The notes below the pieces were generated by a model. The model did not search any database. It had not been told where the DNA came from and saw only the letters and a list, made by a program, of their open reading frames with translations. 21,047 bases of DNA. It comes from Gnetum montanum. Lineage: Eukaryota; Streptophyta; Gnetopsida; Gnetales; Gnetaceae. Shown here one piece after another: positions 9,627-18,826 of the stretch. The stretch covers positions 1-21,047 of the forward strand of contig MNCI01002882.1 in NCBI GenBank assembly GCA_015680685.1. Reading direction: 5' to 3'. Positions within the stretch are counted from its first letter, which is position 1. Each line of letters starts with the position of its first letter. Made by a program: the position numbers and the translations under genes.

Positions 9627-9635
9627 ATCTCATCA

Positions 9636-9640
9636 CTCTT
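9636..9640. repeat. Target-site duplication of element A, right copy (CTCTT)
   Basis: It matches 2345-2349. Element B's LTR resumes directly after it with AGACAAGACATCT. Confidence 0.93.
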
Positions 9641-9746
9641 AGACAAGACATCTCTTAAGTATCTCAAACATCTCCAAGATATCCAAAACATTTGTTTCTC
9701 TATTGATAGGGAGAATAAGAATTTAAAAAGAGGTGTTCCTATATCA
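9641..9746 (-). repeat. Element B 3' LTR, inner portion
   Basis: It continues the LTR interrupted at 2349 and matches 15034-15138, including CTCAAACAT and AGGTGTTC. It carries array boxes at 9646, 9666 and 9686. The end at ...TATATCA fits a minus-strand TG start, but the exact edge could lie up to about 40 bp further right. Confidence 0.8.
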
Positions 9747-9761
9747 ACTCTTCCATCCTTG
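9747..9761 (-). other. Likely polypurine tract of element B
   Basis: The minus strand reads AAGGATGGAAGAGT, almost all purine, directly before the 3' LTR. Confidence 0.55.
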
Positions 9762-9799
9762 AAAAAGTAAACTCAAATGAATAGTGTAGTAGGGGTAGA

Positions 9800-11110
9800 A
9801 GTGATTTCCCACTCAACAAACTTGATTTCATGAACTTATACAACATCATTAGTAGTTTGATCCTCAAAATGGACCAAGTAATTATGCCTCTTTACTCCAT
9901 GAGTGTTGCATGCTTCTTTATTCTTAAGTACAATTGCCTTCATCTCTTGTGAAGACTTGGATTTTCCAATAGTCCTCTTCAACTTATTCATAGTTCCTTT
10001 TAATATTTCATCATTTTCTAGTCCATAGTAATGCATAAGATCCATAAAATTTAAAGGAAAATACATATCCACATTATTTGGTAAGTCAATTTCAAAAGTA
10101 TGATCATTAATTCTAGTCTTTATGATAAAGCATTCATCTTTTTGATCTTTAATCTTGAGAAGTTGACATCTCTCAACCTCTTCTTCTTCATGTGAACCTA
10201 AGCAAAATTACCAATAGAAAATTTGGGCTTTTTCTTTCCCTCATTTTTCTTTATGATTATTTATTTAGCCTTCTTCTTAATATTTACCTTCACTTAAGCA
10301 TGAAGATCCTTCATTGTTTGCATAAAATTTGCACTCAATTGAGCTTCTCCATTAAAGCTTCTAACATTATGCAACATCTTTGGACAAAAACCATAGTTAA
10401 GCTTAAATGGACCCTTTCCAATAACAACATGAAAATAATTATTATAAAAAAACTCAACATGATATAATAAGTTCTCTCACTTATTGTATTTCCCTTCATA
10501 CAAATACCTCAAACTATTAAACAAGGATTTTCTTGACCACTTCTATTTGGCCATCATACTATGGATGATATGCACTAGAAAAATTCAACTTTCTTTCTAA
10601 AATTTTTAGAAGGAACCTTTAAAAATGACTAGTAAAAATGGAGTCTTTATTACTAAAAATATTCAAAGAAATTTCATGCAACTTCATAACATGGTGAAAA
10701 AAATTTTGCAATATGGGATGCATTGCTCATATTTGTTTATAAAATAAAGTGTGACATCTTGGAGTATCTACCTACCATCACAAATATAGCATTGTTCTCA
10801 CTTTTGGTCTTCAAAATTCCACTCATAAAGTCCATTGATACACTTTCCAAAGGACCTTTTGAAATTGGTAGAGGCATATAATGTTCATTAACTCTTTTAT
10901 CTCCCTTGAATTTATGACATATTAAAAAGTCCTTCATAAATATGAAGACTTTAGAATCCATTCAGGTAAAAATAGTGCCTACCCACAAGCTCTAATATTT
11001 TATTTATGCCCATGTAACCTACCATGTCATCATAATGTTTTTTTTTACCAAGAAATTTATCCTAAAATCATAATTGGGAATGGAAACCTTTCCATTATTG
11101 AATAGTTGTT
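9800..11110 (-). pseudogene. Element B integrase with chromodomain-like tail, broken
   Basis: The minus strand, in shifting frames, gives the pre-integrase LFNNGKVSIP (near 11104), then FLICHKFKG, then the core with SVSMDFMSG (Asp at 10830-10832) and FVMVGRYSKMSHFI. Near 10650 is SNKDSIFTSHF, where the usual second catalytic Asp reads Asn (AAT at 10649-10651). SAYHP and DGQIEVV follow, with the catalytic Glu at 10541-10543. The C-terminal part has a KLKIKK stretch and LPNNVDMYFPLNFMDL (about 10080). Near 9867-9895 HNYLVHFED resembles the YLVKW core of retrotransposon chromodomains. Stops and frameshifts are frequent. Integrase would insert the cDNA; the chromodomain would bind chromatin. Confidence 0.75.
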
Positions 11111-11149
11111 CATTTTAAATATGATAGTTCCTCTATTGATCTATCATAC

Positions 11150-11640
11150 TTAATAATGGCTCTTTGAGGCTTTTCCAAACTTAGTCAAAATATGAATCAT
11201 ATTAATCAAATTAGTAAAATTATTCATATCTCTCACATTCATCCTAGACAATGCATTTGCTACCACATTAGCTTTTCCTTCCTTGTGCTTTAGCACAAAA
11301 TTAAACTCTTGTAATTGTGCCATCCACTTTATGTGTTTAATACTCAATTTTTTTTTGGGAATTAACAAATTGAAGTGCTTCGTAGTTAGTCATTAAAGGA
11401 AACTCCATAGGCAAAAAGTAATGCCTCCAATGCTTGATTAAGTGAATAATAGTGTCCAATTCCTCCTCATATATGCTATATTTTTAATTTTATTTACTTG
11501 AATTCTTTGAAAAAAAAATAGGTATTCCTTCTTATGAAAGCACCTCTCTAATGACAAGTCCACTTGCATTCAACTTCATTTGCACAAGCTTCTAAAATTT
11601 AGTATTGCAATTACTAGTTCATTGGTGATTTTTACCTTCA
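11150..11640 (-). pseudogene. Element B RNase H, broken
   Basis: Across frameshifts the minus strand gives EVECK, a region like ALEALL/HWRHYFLPMEF, EALQFVNSQKK and finally HIKWMAQLQEFNFVLKHKEG followed by ANVVANALSRM. This is the standard end of Ty3/gypsy RNase H. The 72-codon frame 11150-11368 covers the last part. The enzyme would remove the RNA template after first-strand synthesis. Confidence 0.75.
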
Positions 11641-11743
11641 GCAAGTCAATGCTTCTTTAGGTTTCATTAGCCTACCTAAAATCATGATTCTTCTTCAGCA
11701 AAGAAAACATAGACCTTGATATAATATTGAAATTTTTAATGAA

Positions 11744-12480
11744 CTATCTATAAAAAATTTCTAAACTAAGAAATGATCTCATATTCCTAACATTTCTAGG
11801 AGTTAGCCAATCTCTAATAGCCCTTATCTTGGTAACTTTCATTAGAATTTGGTTTTTAGAAATTACATGTCTTAAATATGTGATCTTCCTATTGAAAAAA
11901 TGACTCTTCTTCATGCTAACAATTAAATTCGCCTCTTCCAACTTAAGATAAACACTTCGAAAATATTCCAAGTGATCCTTGTTGTTGGAGTTATACACCA
12001 AAATATCATCAAAGAAGGTAATATAACACCTACTAATCAAATCTTTGAGGTTATCATGTATCAACTTCATGAATCTAGTAGGAGCATTTACAAGCCTAAA
12101 TGACATCACCAACCATTCAAACAAATCATATAGTATTTTGAAAGCTATTTTCTATTCATCACAGGCTTGATGTTAATTTAATGGTGTCCACTATTCAAAT
12201 CAATTTTGCTAAAATTGTTTGCATTAGTAAGAATATCAAGGATATCATCCATCCTTATGATAGAAAACCTATACCTCATTGTTATCCTATGTGCAACCCT
12301 TGAATTAATGCACATCCTTCATTTGTCACTATCCTTCTTTAGCATAAGCATTGCTAAAATTACTTAAGGAGAAACTAACTTCCTCATGAAGCCATTTGTA
12401 AGTATCTTCTTTACTTATCTTTATAATTCAACTTACCAATTTGCTGTTGTCTGGTATGCCCTTTAATTTGGAATGGTAGC
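11744..12480 (-). pseudogene. Element B reverse transcriptase, broken
   Basis: The first part (about 12480-12130) in one frame gives LQRQVKKILTNGFMRK, RMCINSRVAHRITMRYRF and FSKIDLNSGHH with internal stops. A frame change leads into 11744-12124: MFEWLVMSFRLVNAPTRFMK, then the catalytic FFDDILVY with Asp-Asp at 12005-12010, then thumb/connection sequence KVTKIRAIRDWLTPRNVRNM. Domain order and motifs are typical of Ty3/gypsy RT. All catalytic Asp residues seen are kept, but the frame is not. Confidence 0.85.
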
Positions 12481-12725
12481 ACTAGGAATAAAATCAAATT
12501 TATGTTGAACATTCATTATTAGTGACAATCCATTCAAAATTTCCTTAAACACATTCAAAAATTGCTCCTTCAAGCCTAGCACACCTACTAGAAGATCTAC
12601 CTACATAACATCATGGTTAGAAGTAATGGTTGATATCATCCAAAATTAATCTTATCATGTTCCTTAATCTATTTTATTTTTCCAAGAAGGATTAAGAAAG
12701 CATTAAGTGATCTTTGCTATCTTAC

Positions 12726-13060
12726 TTATTTAGCTATCATAGAAATCAACTCATGGATTTTATTAGGTCTAGCTACACTCCATAGATTTCTTGCTTCATA
12801 AAATTTTACATCATTATAAAAATTCCAAGGCTTCCCAAGTATTACATCAATACAATCAATAGGAAGTACATCACAAGTTATAATATCATGATAACTTCCA
12901 ATTTTAAACTTCAAAACCTATTATTCTTTCACCTCTTAAGAGAAATCTTTAAACAACCAATACATCTTATAGGGTCTAGAATGAAGATAAGTTACTAAAT
13001 CCAATCTAGTAATTATCCTAGAAGAAATAACATTTTCTTAGCTCCACCATCAATTAAAAT
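12726..13060 (-). pseudogene. Element B aspartic protease, broken
   Basis: ILIDGGAKKM holds the catalytic Asp at 13040-13051, with Gly in place of the usual Ser/Thr. HSRPYKMYWL, KFKIGSYHDIITCDVLPIDC and VILGKPWNF follow. This is the retropepsin pattern of Ty3/gypsy chromovirus-type elements. A frameshift or stop lies between the two halves; 12726-12914 is the open second half. Confidence 0.75.
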
Positions 13061-13299
13061 ATGATCTCATTCTTCCCTAAGCAAACATCTATCCTCAATC
13101 CAAAATAATAAATATCTTGATGGATTTCCTATATTGACATTTTCCATAAATGCACAAGAATTCAATTAAAAAAATTTCTTAATTATAGAAGAATTAGAAT
13201 TACCTCTTTGTAGAGCTTGGTTGGGTGAATTCTTCTTCTCCATGGTTTGTACATTTTTTCTTTTGGTTTCCTTGTGAAATGGACATTTCTAATGCTTAT

Positions 13300-14262
13300 T
13301 TTTCCACTCTTTACATTAGATCATTGAATCTTGGATGAGTTTATGTCTTGATGCTTGCCTCCTTTGCCTTGGTTCTTCTTGGCCTTACCCTTCTTGTTAC
13401 CTTTCTCTTACTTCTTATCATGGCTACCATCCTTGGCTTATAATTTGGATTTGAATCCTTTATCATTTCCTTTCAAAGCTTATTTTTTCTTTCTCCTAAA
13501 TCCACTAAATTTATTTTTTGCTTTAAGTACTAAATCATAAGCCTCATCAAGGATTTTAGGCTTATAGAATGATAATTTTTGCTCATACATCATCTTGAGA
13601 CCTCCAAAAAAAATATTGAAGCATATCCATATTCCTTCCAATTTATCTTAGCTTGATGGAACAATTTACAAAATTAAATGTAAATCTTCTTGACATCTTT
13701 ATCTCCTTGTCTCAAGAATTTGAGCTTCATGATTATCTCTTATCTCTAGAGAGATTTTTCAAATTTCTATTTTAACTTGTATTTTATCAAGGACCAATCC
13801 ATGATAGGTTGACCATTTTACCTCATATAACTTAGGATTCCTTTTCTTACTAAGTAGAATTCATGCCTTCTAAATTGGATTCAACAATTGGTATCCTAAA
13901 GTGATTTGATATATTTTCTAGCTCAAAATGCTTGTTAAGTGCCTTTAGTCGACTTGTAAAATTATTAATGCTATATACACCATTGAAAATATTTAACTTT
14001 ACATAAGTCTTTGGGAGATTTGGAAAGCTCTAGAAATTTTTGCTTCAACTTCATCTTCTCTCCCTTCACTAGGTTGAGATACTTCATTCTTTACTGAATG
14101 AGTATGATCATCATCACCATGAGATAGAATATGGATGAGATCTTTGGTATTATTCATCTTAGCACTTATCTTGTTCAAACAATCAACCATTAGCCAAAAG
14201 GTAGATTTCATGCTTTCTATATCCTTGTTCAGGACTTGAATCATTTTAGTTTTAGGATCCAT
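13300..14262 (-). pseudogene. Element B gag, broken
   Basis: It starts at ATG 14262 (63 bp inside the 5' LTR) with MDPKTKMIQVLNKDIESMKS and stays open to 13999. Further on, in shifting frames, FLRQGDKDVKK and FCKLFHQAKI match the gag core, and ILDEAYDLVLKAKNKF (about 13530) the C-terminal part. A Lys/Gly-rich stretch follows near 13400. CKEWKNKH then KCPFH (about 13290) may be a decayed zinc knuckle. A run of eight A (plus strand, about 13605) coincides with one frame change. Confidence 0.7.
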
Positions 14263-14311
14263 CTAAAATAACATAAAAATTCATACAAAATTCTAAAGAA
14301 TAAAAATATTA

Positions 14312-14324
14312 CTCTTTGATACCA
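14312..14324 (-). other. Primer-binding site of element B, initiator tRNA-Met type
   Basis: The minus strand reads TGGTATCAAAGAG, against TGGTATCAGAGC for plant initiator tRNA-Met, directly after the LTR. It sets the inner edge of the 5' LTR. Confidence 0.85.
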
Positions 14325-14325
14325 A

Positions 14326-15138
14326 TCCTAGAGTAGGGTCATTCTTATTTACTTTAACCCTTTGAGACATTGAATCTAGAATGTATGCAAGATAAAATAA
14401 TTGCTAGAAAATAAGAAAACTAACTATATTTTATTTAAAATTAAAATAATATTACAAATATAGTAGATCCAAAAATCCATAGAACATCATACCAAAGAAC
14501 TCACATACTCAATGATATTATAGTGCATGAGGCTCTAGAATCACATATAAACAATATCAATGTAAGGCATAATTTATTCCAAATTTTTTCTGACACACAC
14601 AAGACTAAGATCCACCTAGAATGGCCATTAAGATGTACAGAAACTTGCTTTCCAATTCTCTCATGATGAAACATGTAATAATGTCTAATATCTAATACAA
14701 AACAAAGCTAATTTATAGATAACACTTTAACAAAAGCTTTTCTAATTCATAGCTACTATATTAAAGGTTTTTCTTACTCAAACCAGACATCTATAAGCTT
14801 GAAAATACATCTATCTATTAACCCTAGCATTTAGGTAAGATGTCTTTAGTTTGGTTAAGACATCTCCTCTGGAGATAAGACATCTTCCACATGTACAAGA
14901 CATCTCCTTCCTGGTGTAGATGTCTTTGGTAAGATGTCTACTTAACTAATAAGACATTTACTTTAAATACCTAGCTCTTGGACAAGACATCTCCTGTGTT
15001 GCGAAGACATCTTTTGCAAGTGCCTAGCTCTTGGACAAGATGTCTCTTTAGTGTCTCAAACATATCTAAGCTATCCAAAACCTTCATTTCTCCACTGGTA
15101 CGGATGAAAAGAGGTTTAGAAGAGGTGTTCATATACTA
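14326..15138 (-). repeat. Element B 5' LTR
   Basis: It aligns with 1571-2349 plus 9641-9746 but has clearly more differences than the two LTRs of element A, consistent with greater age. The right edge at ...ATATACTA corresponds to ...TATATCA in the other copy. CCTAGCTCTTGGACAAGA occurs twice (about 14970 and 15024), a local duplication. Confidence 0.85.
14785..15045 (-). repeat. U3 array of AGA(CA/TG)TCT boxes, right LTR of element B
   Basis: Boxes begin at 14785, 14805, 14838, 14858, 14878, 14898, 14918, 14932, 14952, 14985, 15005 and 15038. Steps are 20, 33, 20, 20, 20, 20, 14, 20, 33, 20 and 33 bp. Nine or ten of the twelve are perfect AGACATCT or AGATGTCT. The order of steps matches the left LTR apart from 34 extra bases there. 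Confidence 0.88.
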
Positions 15139-15451
15139 GCATCCAAAAAATTTTAAGTTCACTTGAATTCATCTCTAATTGAAAAAGCTTTTAAAAATAT
15201 GAAACTGCAAGCATTAGTTCACTTGCAATCTTCTCCTTTGGCAAATTAAAGCTTCCTTACATTTTATCATACCACTTAAAGGACTAATGATTCTCAAAGA
15301 GAGAAAACATTGGTCATGAAATGCCACTAAAGTTCCTTATGAACCTAACATAGAACAATGTCAAATTAAGAAAAGAATGTAATTCACTAACATTCTTTAT
15401 AATTGGTAACTCCCTAATAGCCTTCACTTTGGTTGCCTCTATATTAACTTC
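15139..15451 (-). pseudogene. Isolated Ty3/gypsy pol fragment (end of RT)
   Basis: The minus strand from 15451 gives EVNIEATKVKAIRELP, then NVSELHSFLNLTLFY and VRFIRNFSGIS. This is the RT connection region, homologous to element B near 11750-11850 but clearly diverged. Integrase and RNase H are missing between it and the LTR at 15138. Sequence at 15141-15175 loosely resembles the start of element B's internal region at 9757. It may be the rest of a tandem element sharing this LTR, or the target into which B inserted. Confidence 0.7.
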
Positions 15452-16846
15452 ATAATCTCTATCTTCATGAAATAAATCTCCTCTGTGTCAATAACAAGTT
15501 GTAACTTATTTNCCAGTTCATTATTTAGTCTACATCCTATCAAAAATTTAAGGAAAAGACTCCATACCATCTACTCTATGATTAAATGCTTAATCATTGT
15601 CTCCAAGATGTCTCCTTTGAGATTTGACCATTTTAGCAAAGTCATCTCATGCTTGTCTAACATTTCTCGTATAGATTATAATAGACTTCAAATTGAATTC
15701 TAAGTTGGTGGGAAGATGAAGGGTCACTTGGAAAGTATAAAAAATCATTAAAGGCTTAAGTTTGTGCAAGCTAATTAGGCTAATTAGAAGAGAGAATGTT
15801 AGTCTAAAGGAAGAAGGATAGAGTACCTTAATAGAGTGTCTTGGGAAAGAGAGATGTGAGCTTTTCTTAAGCACTCTATTCTTGCTGTAGCTTATGTCTT
15901 GTGTGAAAAGAGTGTGATTGTGAGGATCTTATGTTATCTATCGTTGAGATGTTTGCTTCTATCATTTATATGAATCTTCATGTTTTCAAGAAAGAATAAA
16001 GAATTGTATTTCTTTTCTTATTTCCTATCATGTTTTCTTGTGAGAATTTTGTAGCATTTGACTTTAATTTGGGATGTTGGGGCCTAGTCCTCATCATTTT
16101 CTAAGGATAAAGTCCAAGACACAAAGTAGATGGACTCTCGCAAATAATAATTTCTATAAAAAAGTTCACATCGTATACCAATATTATAAAGATAATTATT
16201 TATTTAGCATGCCAATATTTAAAAAAATGTGATCAAGAAAGGCCCCCCACCTCATCATTACAATTATAAAATTATTTTACCAAGATAAAGGATGAATCTC
16301 TTGGATAGGGCTAGTAATTGGCCTCTTAGCCAAAACAAGAAATCTCAATATAATCGATTACTAATAGCACTTCAATGATCTCCAATGATAATGTAACATC
16401 CTTGTTCCCAAATGGTGTTGTTGCATAATGAAGATGATGCTTCTTCAGAACAAATATTATCATTATCATAACAAGAACTAAAAGGGCATGTTGTAATTGA
16501 GAACTAAAAGGATGCATTGTAAAAATGGACTTGTTTCAAGGTAATCCTTCAAGGTTTGACCTAAGGCATTTATAATTGGGCTTAGAGGTCATGGTAGCAC
16601 ATAGTGATAGAGCTGGTAAAAGGTAAATCATGGGAGTTGAGTAAAGCAACACAAGAAGAGGATTGACCATTCCTTCTAGGTAATGATAGGCCTAACCATG
16701 ATGGCAGTGTTAGATTGCCTCTAAGGGATAAATGCCAAAGAGAGAAAACTCCAAGGAACACTCCCAAAGCATGATCTAGATACACTATTCCATATCAATA
16801 AAGTGTTATTTCCTTTTTTTCTTCTACATTTTTCCTAGTATTTCAT

Positions 16847-16950
16847 TTATGCATAATGTAAAATGTTACATATATGTGACATTTGGTCTATTATCTTCTT
16901 ATGCATAATGTCTAATATTATGTATATTTGACATTTCCATGACATCTGAG
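16847..16950 (+). repeat. Diverged 52-bp tandem repeat
   Basis: TTATGCATAATGT begins at 16847 and 16899. The copies share the later part GACATTT. The function is unknown. Confidence 0.65.
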
Positions 16951-17169
16951 AATGGATGTCATACATAAGATATTAATTCTTATTACTTCTAACAAATTTT
17001 GAAGAATTCAAAAGATTCCATGCATCCTTTGATAGGGATGAATAAGTTATGAACAAAAATAAAAATTTAATATAAAAATTAAATTTAAGTATTTAATCTA
17101 GAAATTACTCATTAATGTGCATGTGTACTTCTTCTTACCATAATCGTTTTTTATTAAAGAAAGAATGAG

Positions 17170-17230
17170 GTATTCACTTAGTTGTAATACTTAATTTCAA
17201 AGTTCCAAGTTATAGGTTCAATTTTAGGGA
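17170..17230 (+). repeat. Possible tRNA-derived (SINE-like) segment
   Basis: ACTTAGTTGTAATAC resembles a pol III A box. TATAGGTTCAATTTTAGG, about 35 bases further on, resembles a B box (GGTTCRANTCC). The 3' end and target duplications were not found. Confidence 0.25.
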
Positions 17231-17881
17231 GTCATGCTAAGTTATAAAGTTCTAATTTTAGGTACCTTATTTGGGGTAATAACAAATACACCCTCACTAT
17301 TGGATAAAAAGATCAATGATAGAGGAAAAAAATGAATGAACATGATTTCCATTTTGGTTTGCAATTGTGGGAATCAAATCATCATCACAACTATGTTGCT
17401 GAGTTGGTTGCATAAGCTTCCAATAAGGTTTGATGTGATTATTCTTGTTCGGTTTTGATGGGATTATTCTTGTTTGGTGTTTTATGGAAATGTCAACATT
17501 TTTGAAATATTGGAATCTCTTTGTCTTTCATCATGATTTGAGTTTGAAATGTGCAAACATGTTTTGAATAAGTATTTAAAAATATGAAAATAGTTTTGAA
17601 AAAATGAAAGAGATTATTAAAATCTCCATATTTATGATGAGGAAATCACCCAATCCATGTGTCATCCTTAAAGGAATGTTTAATGTGTTTCTTGTTATTT
17701 ATTAGTATTTCATGTTTGCTTGTAGTATCTCTATGTATTTTTGAGTGTTTTGAAATGTTGGAAGGCATTTTAGGGCTATTTTGATGAGTTCAAGGGGTTT
17801 GGGATCAATGGAGACTTGTTTAAAGGTGATCAAACATTCCAGACCTCAAAATGAGCATCCTTATTTTTTGCTTGCCAAAAT

Positions 17882-17959
17882 AGAAATATCCTTATAAGAT
17901 AAGACATGTTGTCTAGATTGTAGACATCTATAATATAAACTAGACATCTTCTATACAAG
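17882..17959. repeat. AGACATCT box array at the insertion point of element C
   Basis: AGACATGT at 17902, AGACATCT at 17922 and AGACATCT at 17942 lie at exact 20-bp steps, with a weak AGAAATAT at 17882. This is the box and period of element B's U3. The sequence before 17882 does not align with element B's LTR, so this may be a fragment of a related LTR. Confidence 0.65.
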
Positions 17960-18647
17960 TGATGAGAAGTGAGGTGCCCCTATGCCCAACCATAAACATC
18001 ACAAGCATTCACACGTGATCTGGTCAAACTCCGTAGACTTTAAGTTTCCAAGTACAATGGTTCTAGAAAGTGAGATCCAATCGAGATGATCATTATTTTC
18101 TCAATTCCACTTGTGACATACAAGTTAATGGTTAAGTGCAACTGAGTTATATGATTTTTATCATTTTATGCTTTATAAATTTAATTTCCTAGAGCAAAAA
18201 TAGAGGGTAAAGTAATTTGATATTTAATTTATACCTAGCTAGCCTAACACAAGTACTCGTTCCCATCCCCAAACACATCCTGAATGCATGTAGTACTATT
18301 GGGTTACCAAATGTTAAGAATTTCTGGGTTACCAAGTGCCACACATATGCTCGAAGTGGTTGTGCTTATGTTCATTAACAACTAGAAATTGATTGCTTAA
18401 CTAATGTGCATCAAAGTAAAGTGCATGAACAATAAATGCATTAAAAGAAACATTAATATATTTTTAGTGCTACAAGGAATATCAAAAGGGCTTATCTTTA
18501 TTCTCATCACATTACTATGCTCACATACATCAATGCTTGAATAAAGATCTATACACACTCAGACTCCTGGTGTAGGCACTCAAAAATATTCTAACTCTAG
18601 AATGACTAACCTACCAGAACTTCATTACTGTATGAAAGAAATAAAAA

Positions 18648-18663
18648 ATATATATATATATAT
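18648..18663 (+). repeat. (AT)8 microsatellite
   Basis: ATATAT run within element C's LTR, absent from element A LTRs at this place. Confidence 0.9.
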
Positions 18664-18684
18664 AAATTGTAAGCCCAAGCACTA

Positions 18685-18692
18685 TATTTATA
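18685..18692 (-). promoter_or_regulatory. TATA box of element C left LTR
   Basis: TATAAATA on the minus strand, 18 nt from the first GATATC unit at 18711, the same spacing as in both LTRs of element A. Confidence 0.65.
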
Positions 18693-18710
18693 GGTCAACA
18701 TATACCCCAT

Positions 18711-18796
18711 GATATCATATATTCGACATTACATCTTAGGGCCCAATATCGGGTATCTGATATCAAGGCTTTGATATCATGTATCCAAGATCAGAG
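18711..18796 (-). repeat. Decayed GATATC array of element C
   Basis: Units begin at 18711 (GATATCAT), 18725 (GACATTAC), 18745 (AATATCGG), 18759 (GATATCAA), 18773 (GATATCAT) and perhaps 18789 (GATCAGAG). Steps are 14, 20, 14, 14 and about 16 bp. The first three steps equal those of the element A 5' LTR. Confidence 0.7.
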
Positions 18797-18818
18797 CATG
18801 TCAAAACATGATTCATCA

Positions 18819-18826
18819 TACCCCCA
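18819..18826 (-). other. Polypurine tract of element C
   Basis: The minus strand reads TATGGGGGTA next to the LTR, as in element A. Confidence 0.75.

Larger units (their letters stand above)
2350..9635 (-). mobile_element. Element A: complete LTR retrotransposon with gag and protease only (non-autonomous)
   Basis: This 7.3-kb insertion has LTRs at 2350-3162 and 8608-9635, both bounded by TGATGAG and CTCATCA, and a CTCTT target duplication. On the minus strand the order is LTR, tRNA-Asp-type primer site, gag with retrotransposon-gag core and zinc knuckle, proline-rich linker, aspartic protease, about 2 kb without coding signal, polypurine tract, LTR. I found no RT, RNase H or integrase motif. 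The primer type and the gag/protease style resemble the Tat/Athila side of Ty3/gypsy, which is an inference. It inserted into the LTR of element B and is therefore younger. Gag and protease carry many stops, so it is no longer active. Confidence 0.9.
8608..9635 (-). repeat. Element A 5' LTR (1028 bp)
   Basis: It is bounded by TGATGAG and CTCATCA, with the primer site on the inner side and the CTCTT target duplication on the outer side. Compared with the 3' LTR it has an extra copy of a roughly 105-bp segment and a longer palindrome array. On the minus strand U3 starts at 9635: array, TATA box at 9466-9473, then the transcribed part. Confidence 0.93.
1571..15138 (-). mobile_element. Element B: Ty3/gypsy chromovirus-like LTR retrotransposon, decayed and interrupted by element A
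   Basis: Two alignable LTRs (1571-2349 plus 9641-9746, and 14326-15138) flank about 4.6 kb of internal sequence (9747-14325). Read on the minus strand, that sequence gives a tRNA-iMet-type primer site, gag, protease, RT, RNase H, integrase and a chromodomain-like tail in the usual Ty3/gypsy order. Every domain has stops or frameshifts, so the copy is dead. The left LTR is split by element A, so B is the older insertion. No convincing 5-bp target duplication was seen at the outer ends. The order of domains, the iMet primer and the C-terminal tail favour a chromovirus, but the lineage within chromoviruses is not settled. Confidence 0.85.
15452..17881. other. Intergenic repeat remnants, no recognisable gene
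   Basis: This is AT-rich sequence with only short frames (for example 15647-15874 and 16582-16785, minus) that match nothing I know. One AGATGTCT box lies at 15606 without periodic neighbours. CTAATTAG occurs twice in a row at 15771 and 15780. One undetermined base (N) is at 15512. Other items are listed separately. Confidence 0.4.
17960..18818 (-). repeat. Element C left (3') LTR, 859 bp
   Basis: It runs from TGATGAGAAGTGAGGTGCCC to TTCATCA. It matches element A LTRs throughout (for example GGTCAAACTCCGTAGACT, GCTCGAAGTGGT) but with many changes and fewer CpG. Confidence 0.85.

Noticed and set aside
9434-9770. Overlapping open frames on both strands with repeated Arg/Tyr/Ile-type words
   Set aside because: They are by-products of the GATATCGC palindrome array, which reads open in several frames; no protein family is recognisable.
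16582-16785. 67-codon minus-strand frame with hydrophobic stretch
   Set aside because: No start context, no motif and stops on either side; kept only as unrecognised sequence.
17330-17430. Possible tRNA-like sequence (GCTGAGTTGGTTGCATAAGC; GTGGGAATCAAATC on the other strand)
   Set aside because: A box-like and B box-like pieces are in opposite orientations and no fold results.
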